Shown: positions 22,907 to 32,351 of the stretch, one piece after another
How the letters are laid out: each line of letters opens with the position of its first letter
How positions within the stretch are numbered: the stretch's first letter is position 1
Assembly (NCBI RefSeq): GCF_000282315.2
Contig: NZ_AKJN02000006.1
Coordinates: 1 to 64,000, forward strand
Length of the DNA stretch: 64,000 bases
Direction: 5' to 3'
Source: Pseudomonas sp. GM41(2012)
GTDB taxonomy: Bacteria; Pseudomonadota; Gammaproteobacteria; Pseudomonadales; Pseudomonadaceae
Translations under genes and position numbers: made by a program
Notes under the pieces: generated by a model
Database searches by the model: none
Told to the model about the DNA's origin: nothing
What the model saw: only the letters and a program-made list of their open reading frames with translations

Positions 22907-24124
22907 ATGTTTTCTGCCAAAACTACTGCCACCGTGGAAAAGGGCTTTGCCCACACAGGCGCCAATCTGGTGCGCGACGTCAGCCTGCCTGCGCTGGTGC
23001 TGCACCGCGAAGCGCTGGAACACAACATTCGCTGGATGCAGGACTTTGTCAGCAACAGCGGCGCGGAACTTGCGCCCCACGGTAAAACCAGCATGACCCC
23101 GGCGCTGTTTCGCCGCCAACTGGACGCCGGTGCCTGGGGCATCACCCTGGCCAGCGCCACGCAAACCCGCGCGGCTTACGCCCATGGCGTGCATCGGGTG
23201 CTGATGGCGAACCAATTGGTCGGCACGCCGAACATGGCGTTGATCGCCGATCTGCTGACGGACCCGACTTTCGACTTCCATTGCATGGTCGATCACCCGG
23301 ACAACGTCGCTGACCTGGGCGCGTATTTCGCCTCCCGTGGTGTGCGCTTGAACGTGATGATCGAGTACGGCGTGGTCGGCGGTCGTTGCGGTTGTCGCAC
23401 GGAAGACGAAGTGGTCGCGCTGGCCAAAGCCATTGCGGCACAACCGGCCCTGGCGCTGACCGGGATCGAAGGCTACGAAGGGGTGATTCACGGCGATCAC
23501 GCGGTGAGTGGCATCCGTGCGTTCGCTGATTCTCTGGTGCGCCTGGCCGTGCAATTGCAGGACAGCGGCGCGTTCGCCATTCCCAAACCGATCATCACTG
23601 CGTCGGGTTCGGCCTGGTATGACCTGATCGCTGAATCCTTCGAAACGCAGAACGCCGGCGGGCGTTTCCTCAGCGTGTTGCGTCCCGGCAGCTACGTAGC
23701 TCACGACCATGGCATCTACAAAGAAGCGCAATGCTGCGTGCTCGACCGCCGCAGCGACCTGCACGAAGGCCTGCGCCCGGCGCTGGAAGTCTGGGCTCAC
23801 GTGCAGTCATTGCCGGAGCCGGGTTTTGCGGTGATCGCCCTGGGTAAACGCGACGTGGCCTACGACGCCGGGTTGCCGGTGCCGCTGTTGCGTTACAAGG
23901 CGGGCGTGGTGCCGGCGACGGGCGACGACGTCAGCGCCTGCAAGGTGACGGCAGTGATGGACCAGCATGCGTTCATGACCGTGGCGCCGGGGGTCGAGTT
24001 GCGGGTGGGGGACATTATTTCCTTTGGTACTTCGCACCCGTGCCTGACGTTCGACAAGTGGCGTATCGGGTGTCTGGTGGATGAGCAGCTGAATGTCATC
24101 GAAACCATGGAAACCTGTTTCTAA
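22907..24124 (+). CDS. PLP-dependent amino acid deaminase / probable D-glucosaminate dehydratase
   Basis: This 405-residue fold-type III PLP enzyme of the D-serine deaminase/D-threonine aldolase family has an alanine-racemase-like N-terminal barrel with the PLP lysine in LAPHGKTSMTP. The C-terminal D-serine-dehydratase domain carries the metal-binding His/Cys in FGTSHPCLTFDKW. Members act on D-serine, D-threonine or D-glucosaminate. The neighbours are an amino-acid-type ABC importer, RidA and a 2-keto-3-deoxygluconokinase; ammonia elimination from D-glucosaminate would yield exactly that kinase's substrate. I therefore favour D-glucosaminate dehydratase, with D-amino-acid deaminase as the alternative. 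ATG 22907 is preceded by GAGGAG. Confidence 0.88.
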   Translation: MFSAKTTATVEKGFAHTGANLVRDVSLPALVLHREALEHNIRWMQDFVSNSGAELAPHGKTSMTPALFRRQLDAGAWGITLASATQTRAAYAHGVHRVLMANQLVGTPNMALIADLLTDPTFDFHCMVDHPDNVADLGAYFASRGVRLNVMIEYGVVGGRCGCRTEDEVVALAKAIAAQPALALTGIEGYEGVIHGDHAVSGIRAFADSLVRLAVQLQDSGAFAIPKPIITASGSAWYDLIAESFETQNAGGRFLSVLRPGSYVAHDHGIYKEAQCCVLDRRSDLHEGLRPALEVWAHVQSLPEPGFAVIALGKRDVAYDAGLPVPLLRYKAGVVPATGDDVSACKVTAVMDQHAFMTVAPGVELRVGDIISFGTSHPCLTFDKWRIGCLVDEQLNVIETMETCF

Positions 24125-24145
24125 GGCTCCAGACCGAGGCGCGGC

Positions 24146-24217
24146 CATCGCGAGCAAGCTCGGCTCCTACAGGATGGGTGGTTGCAAATCCTGTAGGAGC
24201 CGAGCTTGCTCGCGATG
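24146..24217. repeat. REP pair, GCGAGCAAGCTCGGCTCCTACAGG family
   Basis: Perfect inverted arms (24146-24172 and 24190-24217) lie between the PLP enzyme and kinase genes, which are in the same orientation. Confidence 0.9.
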
Positions 24218-24260
24218 ACGGCCGGCCAAACAACACAGAAACACCAGAGACACCACAACA

Positions 24261-25196
24261 ATGAACACCATCAGCACCCTCGGCCCCAACACCCCGCGCA
24301 TCGCCCTGATCGGCGAATGCATGATCGAGTTGCAGCAACGCGCCGACGGCAGCCTGCAACAGAGTTTCGGCGGCGATACTTTGAACACGGCGGTCTACCT
24401 GTCCCGGGAGCTGGGTGAGGGCGGCACCGTAGATTACGTCACCGCCCTGGGCGACGACAGTTTCAGCGATGCCATGTGCCAGAGCTGGGCCGACGAAAAC
24501 ATCGGGCTGGGCATGGTCCAGCGTTTGCCCGGCCGCTTGCCCGGCTTGTATTGCATCCAGACTGACGCTGCCGGCGAACGGCGTTTTCTTTACTGGCGCA
24601 ACGAGGCGGCAGTCCGCGATTGTTTCACCACCCCGGCCGCCGCGCCGATCCTGGCGGCACTGCCGGATTACGATGTGCTGTATTTCAGTGGCATCACCCT
24701 GGCGGTGCTCGGTGCCCAAGGTCGGGAGAAGTTACTGGAAACCCTGATCGAAGCCCGGCAGCGAGATGCGCGGATCGTGTTCGACAACAACTACCGGCCA
24801 CGTTTGTGGGCGTCGATCGAGGACGCGCGGGCGGCCTATCGCAGCGTTCTGCCCTATGTCGACCTGGCATTGCTGACTGTCGATGACGAACAGGCGCTGT
24901 TTGATTTTTCCGATTGCGAGGCGGTGTTTGCCGCTTACGAGCAGATTGGCACGCCTGAAGTGGTACTCAAGCGTGGCGCCGAGGCGAGTCTGATTCGTTG
25001 TGATGGCGAATCGTTTGAAGTGCCGGCGCAGGTGGTCGAGCGGGTGGTGGACACCACGGCGGCGGGGGATTCGTTCAGTGCGGCGTATTTGGCCAGTCGG
25101 CTCAAGGGCGGCAGCCCGGTTGAGGCTGCTGAAGCGGGGCATCGGCTGGCGAGTCGGGTGATTCAGGTGCCGGGAGCACTCATTCCAAAAAACTGA
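24261..25196 (+). CDS. kdgK: PfkB-family sugar kinase, probable 2-dehydro-3-deoxygluconokinase
   Basis: This 311-residue ribokinase-fold kinase has an N-terminal IALIGECMIEL, substrate loop FGGDTLNTAVYLSREL and the C-terminal PfkB signature VVDTTAAGDSFSAAYLASRL with catalytic Asp. It would phosphorylate 2-keto-3-deoxy-D-gluconate to the 6-phosphate, which enters the Entner-Doudoroff pathway through KDPG aldolase (encoded elsewhere). The assignment among PfkB kinases rests on family resemblance and on the cluster. Confidence 0.88.
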   Translation: MNTISTLGPNTPRIALIGECMIELQQRADGSLQQSFGGDTLNTAVYLSRELGEGGTVDYVTALGDDSFSDAMCQSWADENIGLGMVQRLPGRLPGLYCIQTDAAGERRFLYWRNEAAVRDCFTTPAAAPILAALPDYDVLYFSGITLAVLGAQGREKLLETLIEARQRDARIVFDNNYRPRLWASIEDARAAYRSVLPYVDLALLTVDDEQALFDFSDCEAVFAAYEQIGTPEVVLKRGAEASLIRCDGESFEVPAQVVERVVDTTAAGDSFSAAYLASRLKGGSPVEAAEAGHRLASRVIQVPGALIPKN

Positions 25197-25204
25197 AATG
25201 CAAT

Positions 25205-25343
25205 CCCTGTGGCGAGGGGGCTTGCCCCCGTTGGGCTGCGAAGCAGCCCCAAGCCCTGCGACCCTGACCTACCTGACACACCGAGTGCGCAGGATTTACG
25301 ACTGCTGCGCAGCCGAACGGGGGCAAGCCCCCTCGCCACAGGG
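25205..25343. repeat. Long inverted-repeat element, GTGGCGAGGGGGCTTGCCCCCG family
   Basis: Perfect 26-bp inverted ends (25205-25230 and 25318-25343) enclose about 87 bases including GGGCTGCGAAGCAGCCC. It lies between convergent genes and shares the GTGGCGAGGGG core with the element inside cobN (7659-7803). Confidence 0.9.
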
Positions 25344-25358
25344 TCCTCGGCCAACCGA

Positions 25359-25634
25359 TCAATCCCGGTAAAACACCTGCACCAGGTGATAGCCGAACTT
25401 GCTCTTGATCGGTCCATGCACCACGCGCAATGGTTTTTTGAAAATCACCGCATCGATGACTCCGACCATCTGCCCGGGCCGCACTTCACCCAGGTCGCCG
25501 CCGCGCTTGCCGGACGGGCAGGTGGAATACTTCTTGGCCAGCACATCGAAGGCTTCGCCCTTGGCGATGCGTTGTTTGAGCTGTTCGGCTTCTTCCGAGG
25601 TTTTCACCAGAATATGGCGGGCTTGAGCTTTCAT
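25359..25634 (-). CDS. Parvulin-type peptidylprolyl isomerase (short, PpiC-like)
   Basis: This 91-residue single parvulin domain has ARHILVKTSEEAEQL, STCPSGKRGGDLG and FGYHLVQVFYRD, i.e. the conserved HILV, the GGDLG loop and the FGYH terminus. It catalyses cis/trans isomerisation of X-Pro bonds in the cytoplasm (no signal peptide). A paralogue is at 41262-41543. It is alone on its strand beside a histidine kinase gene. Confidence 0.95.
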   Translation of the reverse strand: MKAQARHILVKTSEEAEQLKQRIAKGEAFDVLAKKYSTCPSGKRGGDLGEVRPGQMVGVIDAVIFKKPLRVVHGPIKSKFGYHLVQVFYRD

Positions 25635-25703
25635 TGGGGCAGGTACCTTGCAACGGTGGTGGCTATGTGGGTGCCAGCGTGGCGCGCGCGATTATGCCTT
25701 AAC

Positions 25704-28241
25704 TCAGTCCGGTTGACCGATCATCGCGCGAATCTTGTTGGCCAACAGGTCCATGGAAAAGGGCTTGGCCACCATGTCCATGCCGTCCTCCAGGAAGCCC
25801 TGGCGCTCGGCGGCTTTTTCCGCGTAACCGGTCATGAACAGCACTTTGAGTTCGGGGCGGTGCTGGCGCGCAATCTCCGCCAGTTGCCGACCGTTCATCC
25901 CAGGCAGCCCGACATCGGTGACCAGCAAATCGACCCGCAGGTCGGATTCCAGCAAGGGCAGGGCGGTCTTTGCGTCTTCGGCTTCATGGGCGTGATAACC
26001 CAGCTCGTTGAGCAGGTCGAGCACCAGCATGCGCACCGCCGGGTCGTCCTCCACCAACACCACGGTTTCACCGGCGATCGCGGCCGGCGCTTCGCTGGTG
26101 ACCGGCATCAGGATGTTTTCGGGCTCTGCAGCGTGCAGCCGCGGCAGGTACAGACGAACGCTGGTGCCCTGGCCCGGCAAGCTGAACAGGCTGACATGCC
26201 CGCCCGACTGCTGGGCAAAACCATAAATCATCGACAACCCAAGACCGGTGCCCTGGCCGATGGGTTTGGTGGTGAAGAACGGGTCGAAGGCCTTGGCCAG
26301 CACCGACGGTGTCATGCCGGTACCGTTGTCGCTGACGGCAATCATCAGGTAATCCCCAGCCTTGACCGGCTCCAGGGTGTTGATGTCACTGCTGTCGAGG
26401 TAAACGTTGGCGGTTTCGATCCGCAACTCGCCGCCATCGGGCATGGCGTCCCGGGCGTTGATCACCAGATTCAGCAGGGCATTTTCCAGCTGGCTGACGT
26501 CGGTGCTGACCGGCCAGACGTCATCGGCCAGTTGCAGTTTGAGCTCGATGTGGTCGCCCTTGGTCCGGCTGAGCAGATCTTCCAGGGAATGGATCAGATC
26601 ATTGGCGTTCAGCGGCTTGCGGTCCAGTGACTGACGCCGGGAAAACGCCAGCAGGCGATGGGTCAGGGCGGCGGCGCGGTTGGCCGAGGACACTGCCGCC
26701 TCGCTGAAACGGCCCACCTCGGCGGCGCGCCCGTCGGCGATGTAGCGCTGCATCAAGTCGAGGCTGCCGATGATCCCGGTGAGCATATTGTTGAAGTCAT
26801 GGGCGATGCCGCCGGTGAGCTGACCGAGCGCTTCCATCTTCTGCGCATGGCGCAACGCCTCTTCGGCGCGTTCGCGTTCGAACATCTCGTTCTGCAGTCG
26901 CTGGTTGGCTTCAGCCAATTGTTGGGTGCGGGCGGCGACTCGCTCCTCAAGGGTTTCGTTGAGATTGCGCAGGGCTTCTTCAGTCTGTTTGCGCTCGGTT
27001 TCGTCAATCACAAAGATATAGAAACCATTGACCGCACCATCCGCCCCGTGGCGCGGCAAGTAGTTCATCAGCGCATGGCGGATGCTGCCGTCACGGTGCG
27101 GGGTGCGGATGCTGAAACAACAAGGCTTGCCGGACAGTGCCTGGACGATGTGTTCGGCGCGCAAGGCATAGGCTTCTTCACCCAGTACTTCACGGATGGT
27201 TTTGCCAAAGAGCTCCTGAGGCGTCAGCCCGTACCAGTCGAGGTAGGCCGCATTGTTCAGGCGAAAGCGTTCTTCGCTGTCCACGTAGCTGATCAGGATC
27301 GGCATGGCGTTGATGATCAGTTGCAGCTCGGTCTGACTTTGCCGCAAGGCTTGTTCTGTGTGTTTACGTTCGGTCAGGTCCAGGGCAGCGCCGAGGAAGC
27401 GGATCGGCCGGCCATGGTGGTCCTTGTAGCAACGACCCCGGGCAAACACCCAGCGCAGCTGACCGTCGGCTTGCAGCAGGCGATATTCCTCGGCGTACTC
27501 GGTGCCGTGGGTGATGGAGTGCTTGATGCTGCGGGTGACCATCGCGCGGTCTTCCGGGTGCACGCCCTGAAGGTAGGCGCTGATGGGCAACTGATTGGCG
27601 AGCAGCGGGTCGATACCGTGTAACTGGGCGAAGTGGGCGTCGGCAATAAAGCGGTCTTCGCTGATGTCCCAATCCCAGGTGCCGACGGCGTCGGTGGCCG
27701 CGAGGGCCAGTTGCAGGCGCTCCTCGGTTTCGTGCTGGGCCTTGAGGCTGGCAGCCGAACGCTGCTCGAGTTCGAGGGCGATGCGTCGGCGTTCGTTGGT
27801 TTCGATGGCGGTCACCAGAATCCCGGCGACCTGGGCGCTTTCATCGCGGATAGGGCTGTAGGTCAGGTCCAGCCAGAAATCGGAATCCTGGCCATTACGC
27901 TGCAAGGTGAAGCGCTGTTCGCTGTAGGTCCGTACCTGTCCTTGTAGGACGGCGCTGTAAATGGGGTCGGTAAAGTCTTTTAACTCTGGCCAGATCAGGT
28001 GTGTCGGCTGTCCGAAGGCATGTGGATGCTTGCTGCCGGCCAGCAGGGCGAAGCCGTCGTTGTAGATCTGCGTGAGCTGCGGCCCCCACAGCAACAGCAT
28101 GGGCATCGGCGAGTGAATCACGATATCCACGGCGGTTCGCAGGCTTTGCGGCCAGGTACTGGCAGCGCCCAGTGGGCTGCGGCTCCAGTCCAGTCGGGCA
28201 ATCAAGGCCTGGGCATCGCTGCCGGTCGGTGTTGCGTTCAT
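25704..28241 (-). CDS. Multi-PAS hybrid histidine kinase with C-terminal receiver
   Basis: This soluble kinase of about 845 residues has no clear transmembrane helices. Three PAS/PAC-like sensor domains fill residues about 20-430 (WDLGxWD-like TWDWDISEDRF and VFARGRCYKDHHG in the second). A coiled coil EALRNLNETLEERVAARTQQ follows, then the dimerisation H-box GGIAHDFNNMLTG, N-box NLVINARDAMP, and G-boxes DNGTGMTP and GQGTGLGLSM. A receiver with VVLVEDDP and phosphoryl Asp in LLVTDVGLPGMNG closes the protein. The first in-frame codon is TTG at 28244; I use the ATG at 28241. No partner regulator is adjacent, so it probably signals to a distant one. The cue is unknown. Confidence 0.93.
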   Translation of the reverse strand: MNATPTGSDAQALIARLDWSRSPLGAASTWPQSLRTAVDIVIHSPMPMLLLWGPQLTQIYNDGFALLAGSKHPHAFGQPTHLIWPELKDFTDPIYSAVLQGQVRTYSEQRFTLQRNGQDSDFWLDLTYSPIRDESAQVAGILVTAIETNERRRIALELEQRSAASLKAQHETEERLQLALAATDAVGTWDWDISEDRFIADAHFAQLHGIDPLLANQLPISAYLQGVHPEDRAMVTRSIKHSITHGTEYAEEYRLLQADGQLRWVFARGRCYKDHHGRPIRFLGAALDLTERKHTEQALRQSQTELQLIINAMPILISYVDSEERFRLNNAAYLDWYGLTPQELFGKTIREVLGEEAYALRAEHIVQALSGKPCCFSIRTPHRDGSIRHALMNYLPRHGADGAVNGFYIFVIDETERKQTEEALRNLNETLEERVAARTQQLAEANQRLQNEMFERERAEEALRHAQKMEALGQLTGGIAHDFNNMLTGIIGSLDLMQRYIADGRAAEVGRFSEAAVSSANRAAALTHRLLAFSRRQSLDRKPLNANDLIHSLEDLLSRTKGDHIELKLQLADDVWPVSTDVSQLENALLNLVINARDAMPDGGELRIETANVYLDSSDINTLEPVKAGDYLMIAVSDNGTGMTPSVLAKAFDPFFTTKPIGQGTGLGLSMIYGFAQQSGGHVSLFSLPGQGTSVRLYLPRLHAAEPENILMPVTSEAPAAIAGETVVLVEDDPAVRMLVLDLLNELGYHAHEAEDAKTALPLLESDLRVDLLVTDVGLPGMNGRQLAEIARQHRPELKVLFMTGYAEKAAERQGFLEDGMDMVAKPFSMDLLANKIRAMIGQPD

Positions 28242-28360
28242 CAAAATGTCCTGCGCTTAAGTCGGTGTGGCGGTGTCAACTATCCTTGTACCGCAGTAGA
28301 TGCCGGATGACCCGTTTGGGTCGTATTTATTCATTGAATGCTTCGCGGGTGCTTTTTGCC

Positions 28361-29470
28361 ATGGAAATCGATGCACTGTTAAGGCTCCTGGCCAGCCAGA
28401 ATGGCTCCGATCTTTATCTGTCCACCGGTGCGCCACCCAGCGCACGGTTCGAGGGTGTGCTTAAACCCTTGGCTGATCAGCCGTTCAAGCCGGGAGAAGT
28501 CGCGGCCATTGCCGCGTCCATCATGGACGCCGAACAGCGTCTGGAGTTCGACCGGGAACTGGAGATGAACCTGGCGATTTCCTTGACCGGTATCGGGCGT
28601 TTTCGGGTCAATATCTTTAAACAACGCAACGATGTATCGATTGTGGCGCGCAACATCAAGCTCGACATTCCGCGTTTCGAAGACCTCAAACTGCCGCCGG
28701 TGCTGCTCGAAACGGTGATGCTCAAACAAGGACTGATGCTGTTCGTCGGCGCTACCGACTCGGGCAAGTCTACCTCGCTGGCGGCATTGGTCGACTACCG
28801 CAATCGCCACAGCAGTGGCCACATCATCACCATTGAAGACCCGGTCGAGTACATCCATCGGCACAAGATGTCGATCATTAACCAGCGCGAGGTCGGCGTC
28901 GATACCCGCAGCTTTCACGCTGCATTGAAAAACACCCTGCGCCAGGCACCTGACGTGGTGCTGATCGGCGAAATCCGCGACCGCGAAACGATGGAGCATG
29001 CACTGGCATTTGCCGATACCGGTCATCTGGTGATTTCCACCCTGCATGCCCATAACGCCCATCAGGCGCTGGACCGGATCATCAACTTCTTTCCCGAAGA
29101 GCGGCGGACGCAACTCCTGCATGACCTTGGCAATAACCTGAAAGCGTTCGTGTCCCAGCGGTTGGTGTGTACCCGCGACGGTCAGCGACGGGCGGCGGTG
29201 GAAGTGATGATCGGCACGCCGACCATCGGCGATCTGATCCGGCGCAATGAGCTTTCAGAGCTGAAGGGGATCATGGAGAAGTCAGTGGAACTGGGGATGC
29301 AGACGTTCGACGGAGCGCTTTACGCGTTGGTCGTCGAGGGGGCGATCAATGAGGAGGAAGCGTTGAAGCATGCGGATTCGGTGAACAATTTGCGCTTGCG
29401 GATCAAGTTGCATGCCGATGCCACGCCTGGCCCCCATACACCGCCGGGTGAATGGGGACTGATGGACTGA
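28361..29470 (+). CDS. PilT/PilU-family type IV pilus retraction ATPase
   Basis: This 369-residue secretion-type ATPase has Walker A GATDSGKST, the Asp box HIITIEDPVEYIH, Walker B APDVVLIGEIRDRETME and the His box STLHAHNAHQALDRI. It resembles PilU more than PilT in length and N-terminus (MEIDALLRLLASQNGSDLYL). It would act at the pilus base in the cytoplasm. It stands apart from other pil genes in this window and is divergent from the histidine kinase, so it may be an extra paralogue. I chose the ATG at 28361 because the earlier frame crosses into the kinase promoter. Confidence 0.92.
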   Translation: MEIDALLRLLASQNGSDLYLSTGAPPSARFEGVLKPLADQPFKPGEVAAIAASIMDAEQRLEFDRELEMNLAISLTGIGRFRVNIFKQRNDVSIVARNIKLDIPRFEDLKLPPVLLETVMLKQGLMLFVGATDSGKSTSLAALVDYRNRHSSGHIITIEDPVEYIHRHKMSIINQREVGVDTRSFHAALKNTLRQAPDVVLIGEIRDRETMEHALAFADTGHLVISTLHAHNAHQALDRIINFFPEERRTQLLHDLGNNLKAFVSQRLVCTRDGQRRAAVEVMIGTPTIGDLIRRNELSELKGIMEKSVELGMQTFDGALYALVVEGAINEEEALKHADSVNNLRLRIKLHADATPGPHTPPGEWGLMD

Positions 29471-29494
29471 CACCGCTCCCACACTCGATCTCTG

Positions 29495-31450
29495 TCAATC
29501 AAGGAGTTCGGGGCGGTTGCGGAACTGTTCCAGCGCCTCGGGATTGGCCAAGGCATCAGTGTTTTTTACCGTCTCGCCATGCACCACATTCCTCACCGCC
29601 AGTTCCACGATTTTGCCGCTGATGGTCCGCGGTATATCGGTCACCGCGACAATCTTCGCCGGCACATGCCTCGGTGTGGTGTTGGCGCGGATGACCTGGC
29701 GAATCTGTTGTTGCAGCGCTTCGTCCAGTTCGACGCCTTCACGCAATCGCACGAACAGCACCACCCGCACGTCATCCTGCCATTGCTGACCGATGGCCAC
29801 GCTGTCCAGAACCTGTGGGACTTTCTCCACCTGACGGTAGATTTCTGCGGTGCCGATGCGCACGCCGCCGGGGTTGAGCACGGCGTCGGAGCGTCCGTGG
29901 ATCATCATCCCGCCGTGGGGCAATTGTTCCGCGTAATCGCCTTGGGCCCAGACGCCGGGGAACTGACTGAAATACGAGGCGCGAAGCTTTTCCTGCTGAG
30001 GATCATTCCAGAACCCGATGGGGATTGCCGGGAAGTGCCGGGTGCACACCAGCTCACCTTTTTCGCCGATCACCGGCTGACCGTTGTCGTTCCAGACTTC
30101 CACCGCCATGCCCAGGCTTTTGCCTTGTATCTCGCCACGGCGCACCGGTTGCAGAGGATTGCTGTTCACAAAACACGACACGATGTCGGTGCCGCCGGAC
30201 ATCGAGGCCAGGCACAGGTCAGGCTTGAGGTCGCGGTAGACGTAGTCGTAACTCTGCGGCGACAACGCGGAACCGGTGCACAGCAGGGTTTTGAGGCTGC
30301 TCAGGTCATGGCTTTCGCGAGGTTTGATGCCGCTGCTTTCCAGGGTCGCGAGGTACTTGGGGCTGGTGCCGAAGACACTGATGCGTTCGTCGTCGATCAA
30401 GTCGATCAGGCGCTCGGGGGCGGGATGGAATGGCGAGCCGTCGTACAGCACCACCGTGCTGTCCACGGCCAGCGCCGAGACCAGCCAGTTCCACATCATC
30501 CAGCCGCACGTGGTGTAGTAGAACAACCGGTCACCGGGGCCGAGGTCGCAATGCAATCCGTGTTCCTTGACGTGTTGCAGCAACACGCCGCCGGTACTGT
30601 GAATGATGCATTTCGGCACGCCGGTGGTGCCGCTGGAATAGAGGATGTACAGCGGATGCGCGAAGGGCACTGGGACGAAATCCGGCTCGCCACCCACGTC
30701 GTAGAAATCATCCCAGAGCGTCACGTTGGCGCGGGTGTGGAAATGTTCGATGCGCACTTGCGGTCGGGCGTAAGGCACGACAATCAATTGCTGTAAGGAT
30801 GGCAAGCGTTCAAGGATTTCATTGACCTTGGCGGTCTGGTCGATGTCCTTGCCGGCATAGCGGTAACCGGCGCAGGTGATCAGCACTGTCGGTTCGATCT
30901 GGCCGAAGCGATCGATGACCCCTTGGGTGCCGAAGTCCGGGGAAGAGCAGGACCAGATCGCTCCCAAACTGGTGGTGCCGAGCATCGCCACGAGGGTTTG
31001 CCAGGTATTGGGCATGCACGCCGCGACGCGGTCACCGAGGCCGACACCGGCGGCTTTCAAGCTGTTCTGAAAACCGGCGACATGCTCCGCCAGTTCGGCC
31101 CAGGTCAGGTGTTCACGCTGGCCGTTCTCGCCGATGGCAATGACCGCCACGGCATCGTCGCGACGGCGCATCAGGTGTTCGGCGAAGTTCAGGGTGGCGC
31201 CGGGAAACCATTGGGCGCTGGGCATTTGCGCGCCCTCGACCAGCACAGCGTCCGGTTGATCGTGGAAACGGATGTCGAAGAAATCGACGATGGCCTGCCA
31301 GAAGGCTTCACGCTGATCGATGGACCATTGATGCAGGGCAGGGTAGTCGTCGACGTGGAGATTGTGTCGCTGATTGATGAAGCGCCGAAAGGCCTCCATG
31401 CGGGTCTTGCTGATGCGCTCGGCGCTGGGTTGCCAGAGGATGTCGGACAT
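29495..31450 (-). CDS. aacS: Acetoacetyl-CoA synthetase
   Basis: This 651-residue ANL-superfamily ligase activates acetoacetate to acetoacetyl-CoA with ATP. Motifs are the P-loop LYSSGTTGVPK, FYYTTCGWMMWNW (characteristic of acetoacetyl-CoA synthetases), the core ARSDAV-like HGRSDAVLNPGGVRIGTAEIY, and the C-terminal catalytic lysine in RTISGKIVE. It consumes the product of the neighbouring 3-hydroxybutyrate dehydrogenase. A REP pair lies in the 120 bases between the two, so read-through transcription is plausible but may be attenuated. Confidence 0.96.
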   Translation of the reverse strand: MSDILWQPSAERISKTRMEAFRRFINQRHNLHVDDYPALHQWSIDQREAFWQAIVDFFDIRFHDQPDAVLVEGAQMPSAQWFPGATLNFAEHLMRRRDDAVAVIAIGENGQREHLTWAELAEHVAGFQNSLKAAGVGLGDRVAACMPNTWQTLVAMLGTTSLGAIWSCSSPDFGTQGVIDRFGQIEPTVLITCAGYRYAGKDIDQTAKVNEILERLPSLQQLIVVPYARPQVRIEHFHTRANVTLWDDFYDVGGEPDFVPVPFAHPLYILYSSGTTGVPKCIIHSTGGVLLQHVKEHGLHCDLGPGDRLFYYTTCGWMMWNWLVSALAVDSTVVLYDGSPFHPAPERLIDLIDDERISVFGTSPKYLATLESSGIKPRESHDLSSLKTLLCTGSALSPQSYDYVYRDLKPDLCLASMSGGTDIVSCFVNSNPLQPVRRGEIQGKSLGMAVEVWNDNGQPVIGEKGELVCTRHFPAIPIGFWNDPQQEKLRASYFSQFPGVWAQGDYAEQLPHGGMMIHGRSDAVLNPGGVRIGTAEIYRQVEKVPQVLDSVAIGQQWQDDVRVVLFVRLREGVELDEALQQQIRQVIRANTTPRHVPAKIVAVTDIPRTISGKIVELAVRNVVHGETVKNTDALANPEALEQFRNRPELLD

Positions 31451-31480
31451 GGCTTGCCTCTTCTTCTATCTTCAGATCCA

Positions 31481-31544
31481 TTCGCGAGCAGGCTCGCTCC
31501 CACAGGGGATCGCATTTCAATGTGGGAGCGAGCCTGCTCGCGAT
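31481..31544. repeat. REP pair, GCGAGCAGGCTCGCTCCCACA family
   Basis: Perfect inverted arms (31481-31504 and 31521-31543) within the aacS-hbdH intergenic space of a same-strand operon. Confidence 0.9.
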
Positions 31545-31570
31545 GAACGATAACGCGGTCTAACGTCAGA

Positions 31571-32344
31571 TCACTGCGCCAACCACCCACCATCGATATT
31601 CCACGCCGCGCCACGCACCTGGCTGCCGGCCTCACTGCACAAAAACAGCACCAGTTCGCCCAATTGTGGCGGCGTCACAAACTCCAGGGAAGGCTGCTTC
31701 TCGGCCAGCAAATCATGTTGCGCCTGTTGCGGGTCGATCCCTTTGGCGATGCGCTCATCAATCTGTTTCTGCACCAGTGGCGTCAGCACCCAACCTGGGC
31801 AGATGGCGTTGCAGGTGACGTTGGTAGTGGCGGTTTCCAGGCCCACCACCTTGGTCAAACCGATCACCCCATGCTTGGCTGCCACGTAAGCCGCCTTGCC
31901 CACAGATCCGACCTGACCGTGCACCGAAGCGATGTTGATGATCCGCCCCCAGCCCTTGGCGCGCATGCCTGGCAGGCTCAAACGGGAGCTGTGGAATACC
32001 GAAGACAGGTTGATCGCAATGATCGAATCCCAGCGTTCCACCGGGAACTCTTCCACCGGCGCCACATGCTGGATGCCGGCATTGTTGACCAGGATGTCCA
32101 CGCCGCCGAACTCACGCTCGGCGTAGGCGATCATGTCGGCGATCTGCTCAGGGTTGCTCACGTCAGCCGGGTGATGGCCAACCTTGCCACCGAATTGTTC
32201 AACTTCGGCAATCACTTTGGACGCATCACCGAAACCGTTGAGGATCAGATTGGCGCCGGCCTTGGCCAGGCTGAGGGCAATCCCTAAGCCGATGCCGCTG
32301 GTGGAACCGGTGACCAGTGCAGTCTTGCCCGAAAGAGTCGTCAT
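31571..32344 (-). CDS. hbdH: 3-hydroxybutyrate dehydrogenase
   Basis: This 257-residue short-chain dehydrogenase has the cofactor loop VTGSTSGIGLGIA, NNAGIQH, catalytic Ser in NIASVHGQVGS and YVAAKHG (Tyr-x3-Lys), ending GAAWNIDGGWLAQ. These match (R)-3-hydroxybutyrate dehydrogenases, which oxidise 3-hydroxybutyrate to acetoacetate using NAD+. I use the ATG at 32344. It follows gntP by 7 bases and precedes aacS, giving a linear path from uptake to acetoacetyl-CoA. Confidence 0.95.
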   Translation of the reverse strand: MTTLSGKTALVTGSTSGIGLGIALSLAKAGANLILNGFGDASKVIAEVEQFGGKVGHHPADVSNPEQIADMIAYAEREFGGVDILVNNAGIQHVAPVEEFPVERWDSIIAINLSSVFHSSRLSLPGMRAKGWGRIINIASVHGQVGSVGKAAYVAAKHGVIGLTKVVGLETATTNVTCNAICPGWVLTPLVQKQIDERIAKGIDPQQAQHDLLAEKQPSLEFVTPPQLGELVLFLCSEAGSQVRGAAWNIDGGWLAQ

Positions 32345-32351
32345 GAATACC

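Noticed and set aside
22346..23800. 484-codon minus-strand ORF over the IclR and PLP enzyme genes
   Set aside because: Antisense to two confidently identified genes; no recognisable motif.
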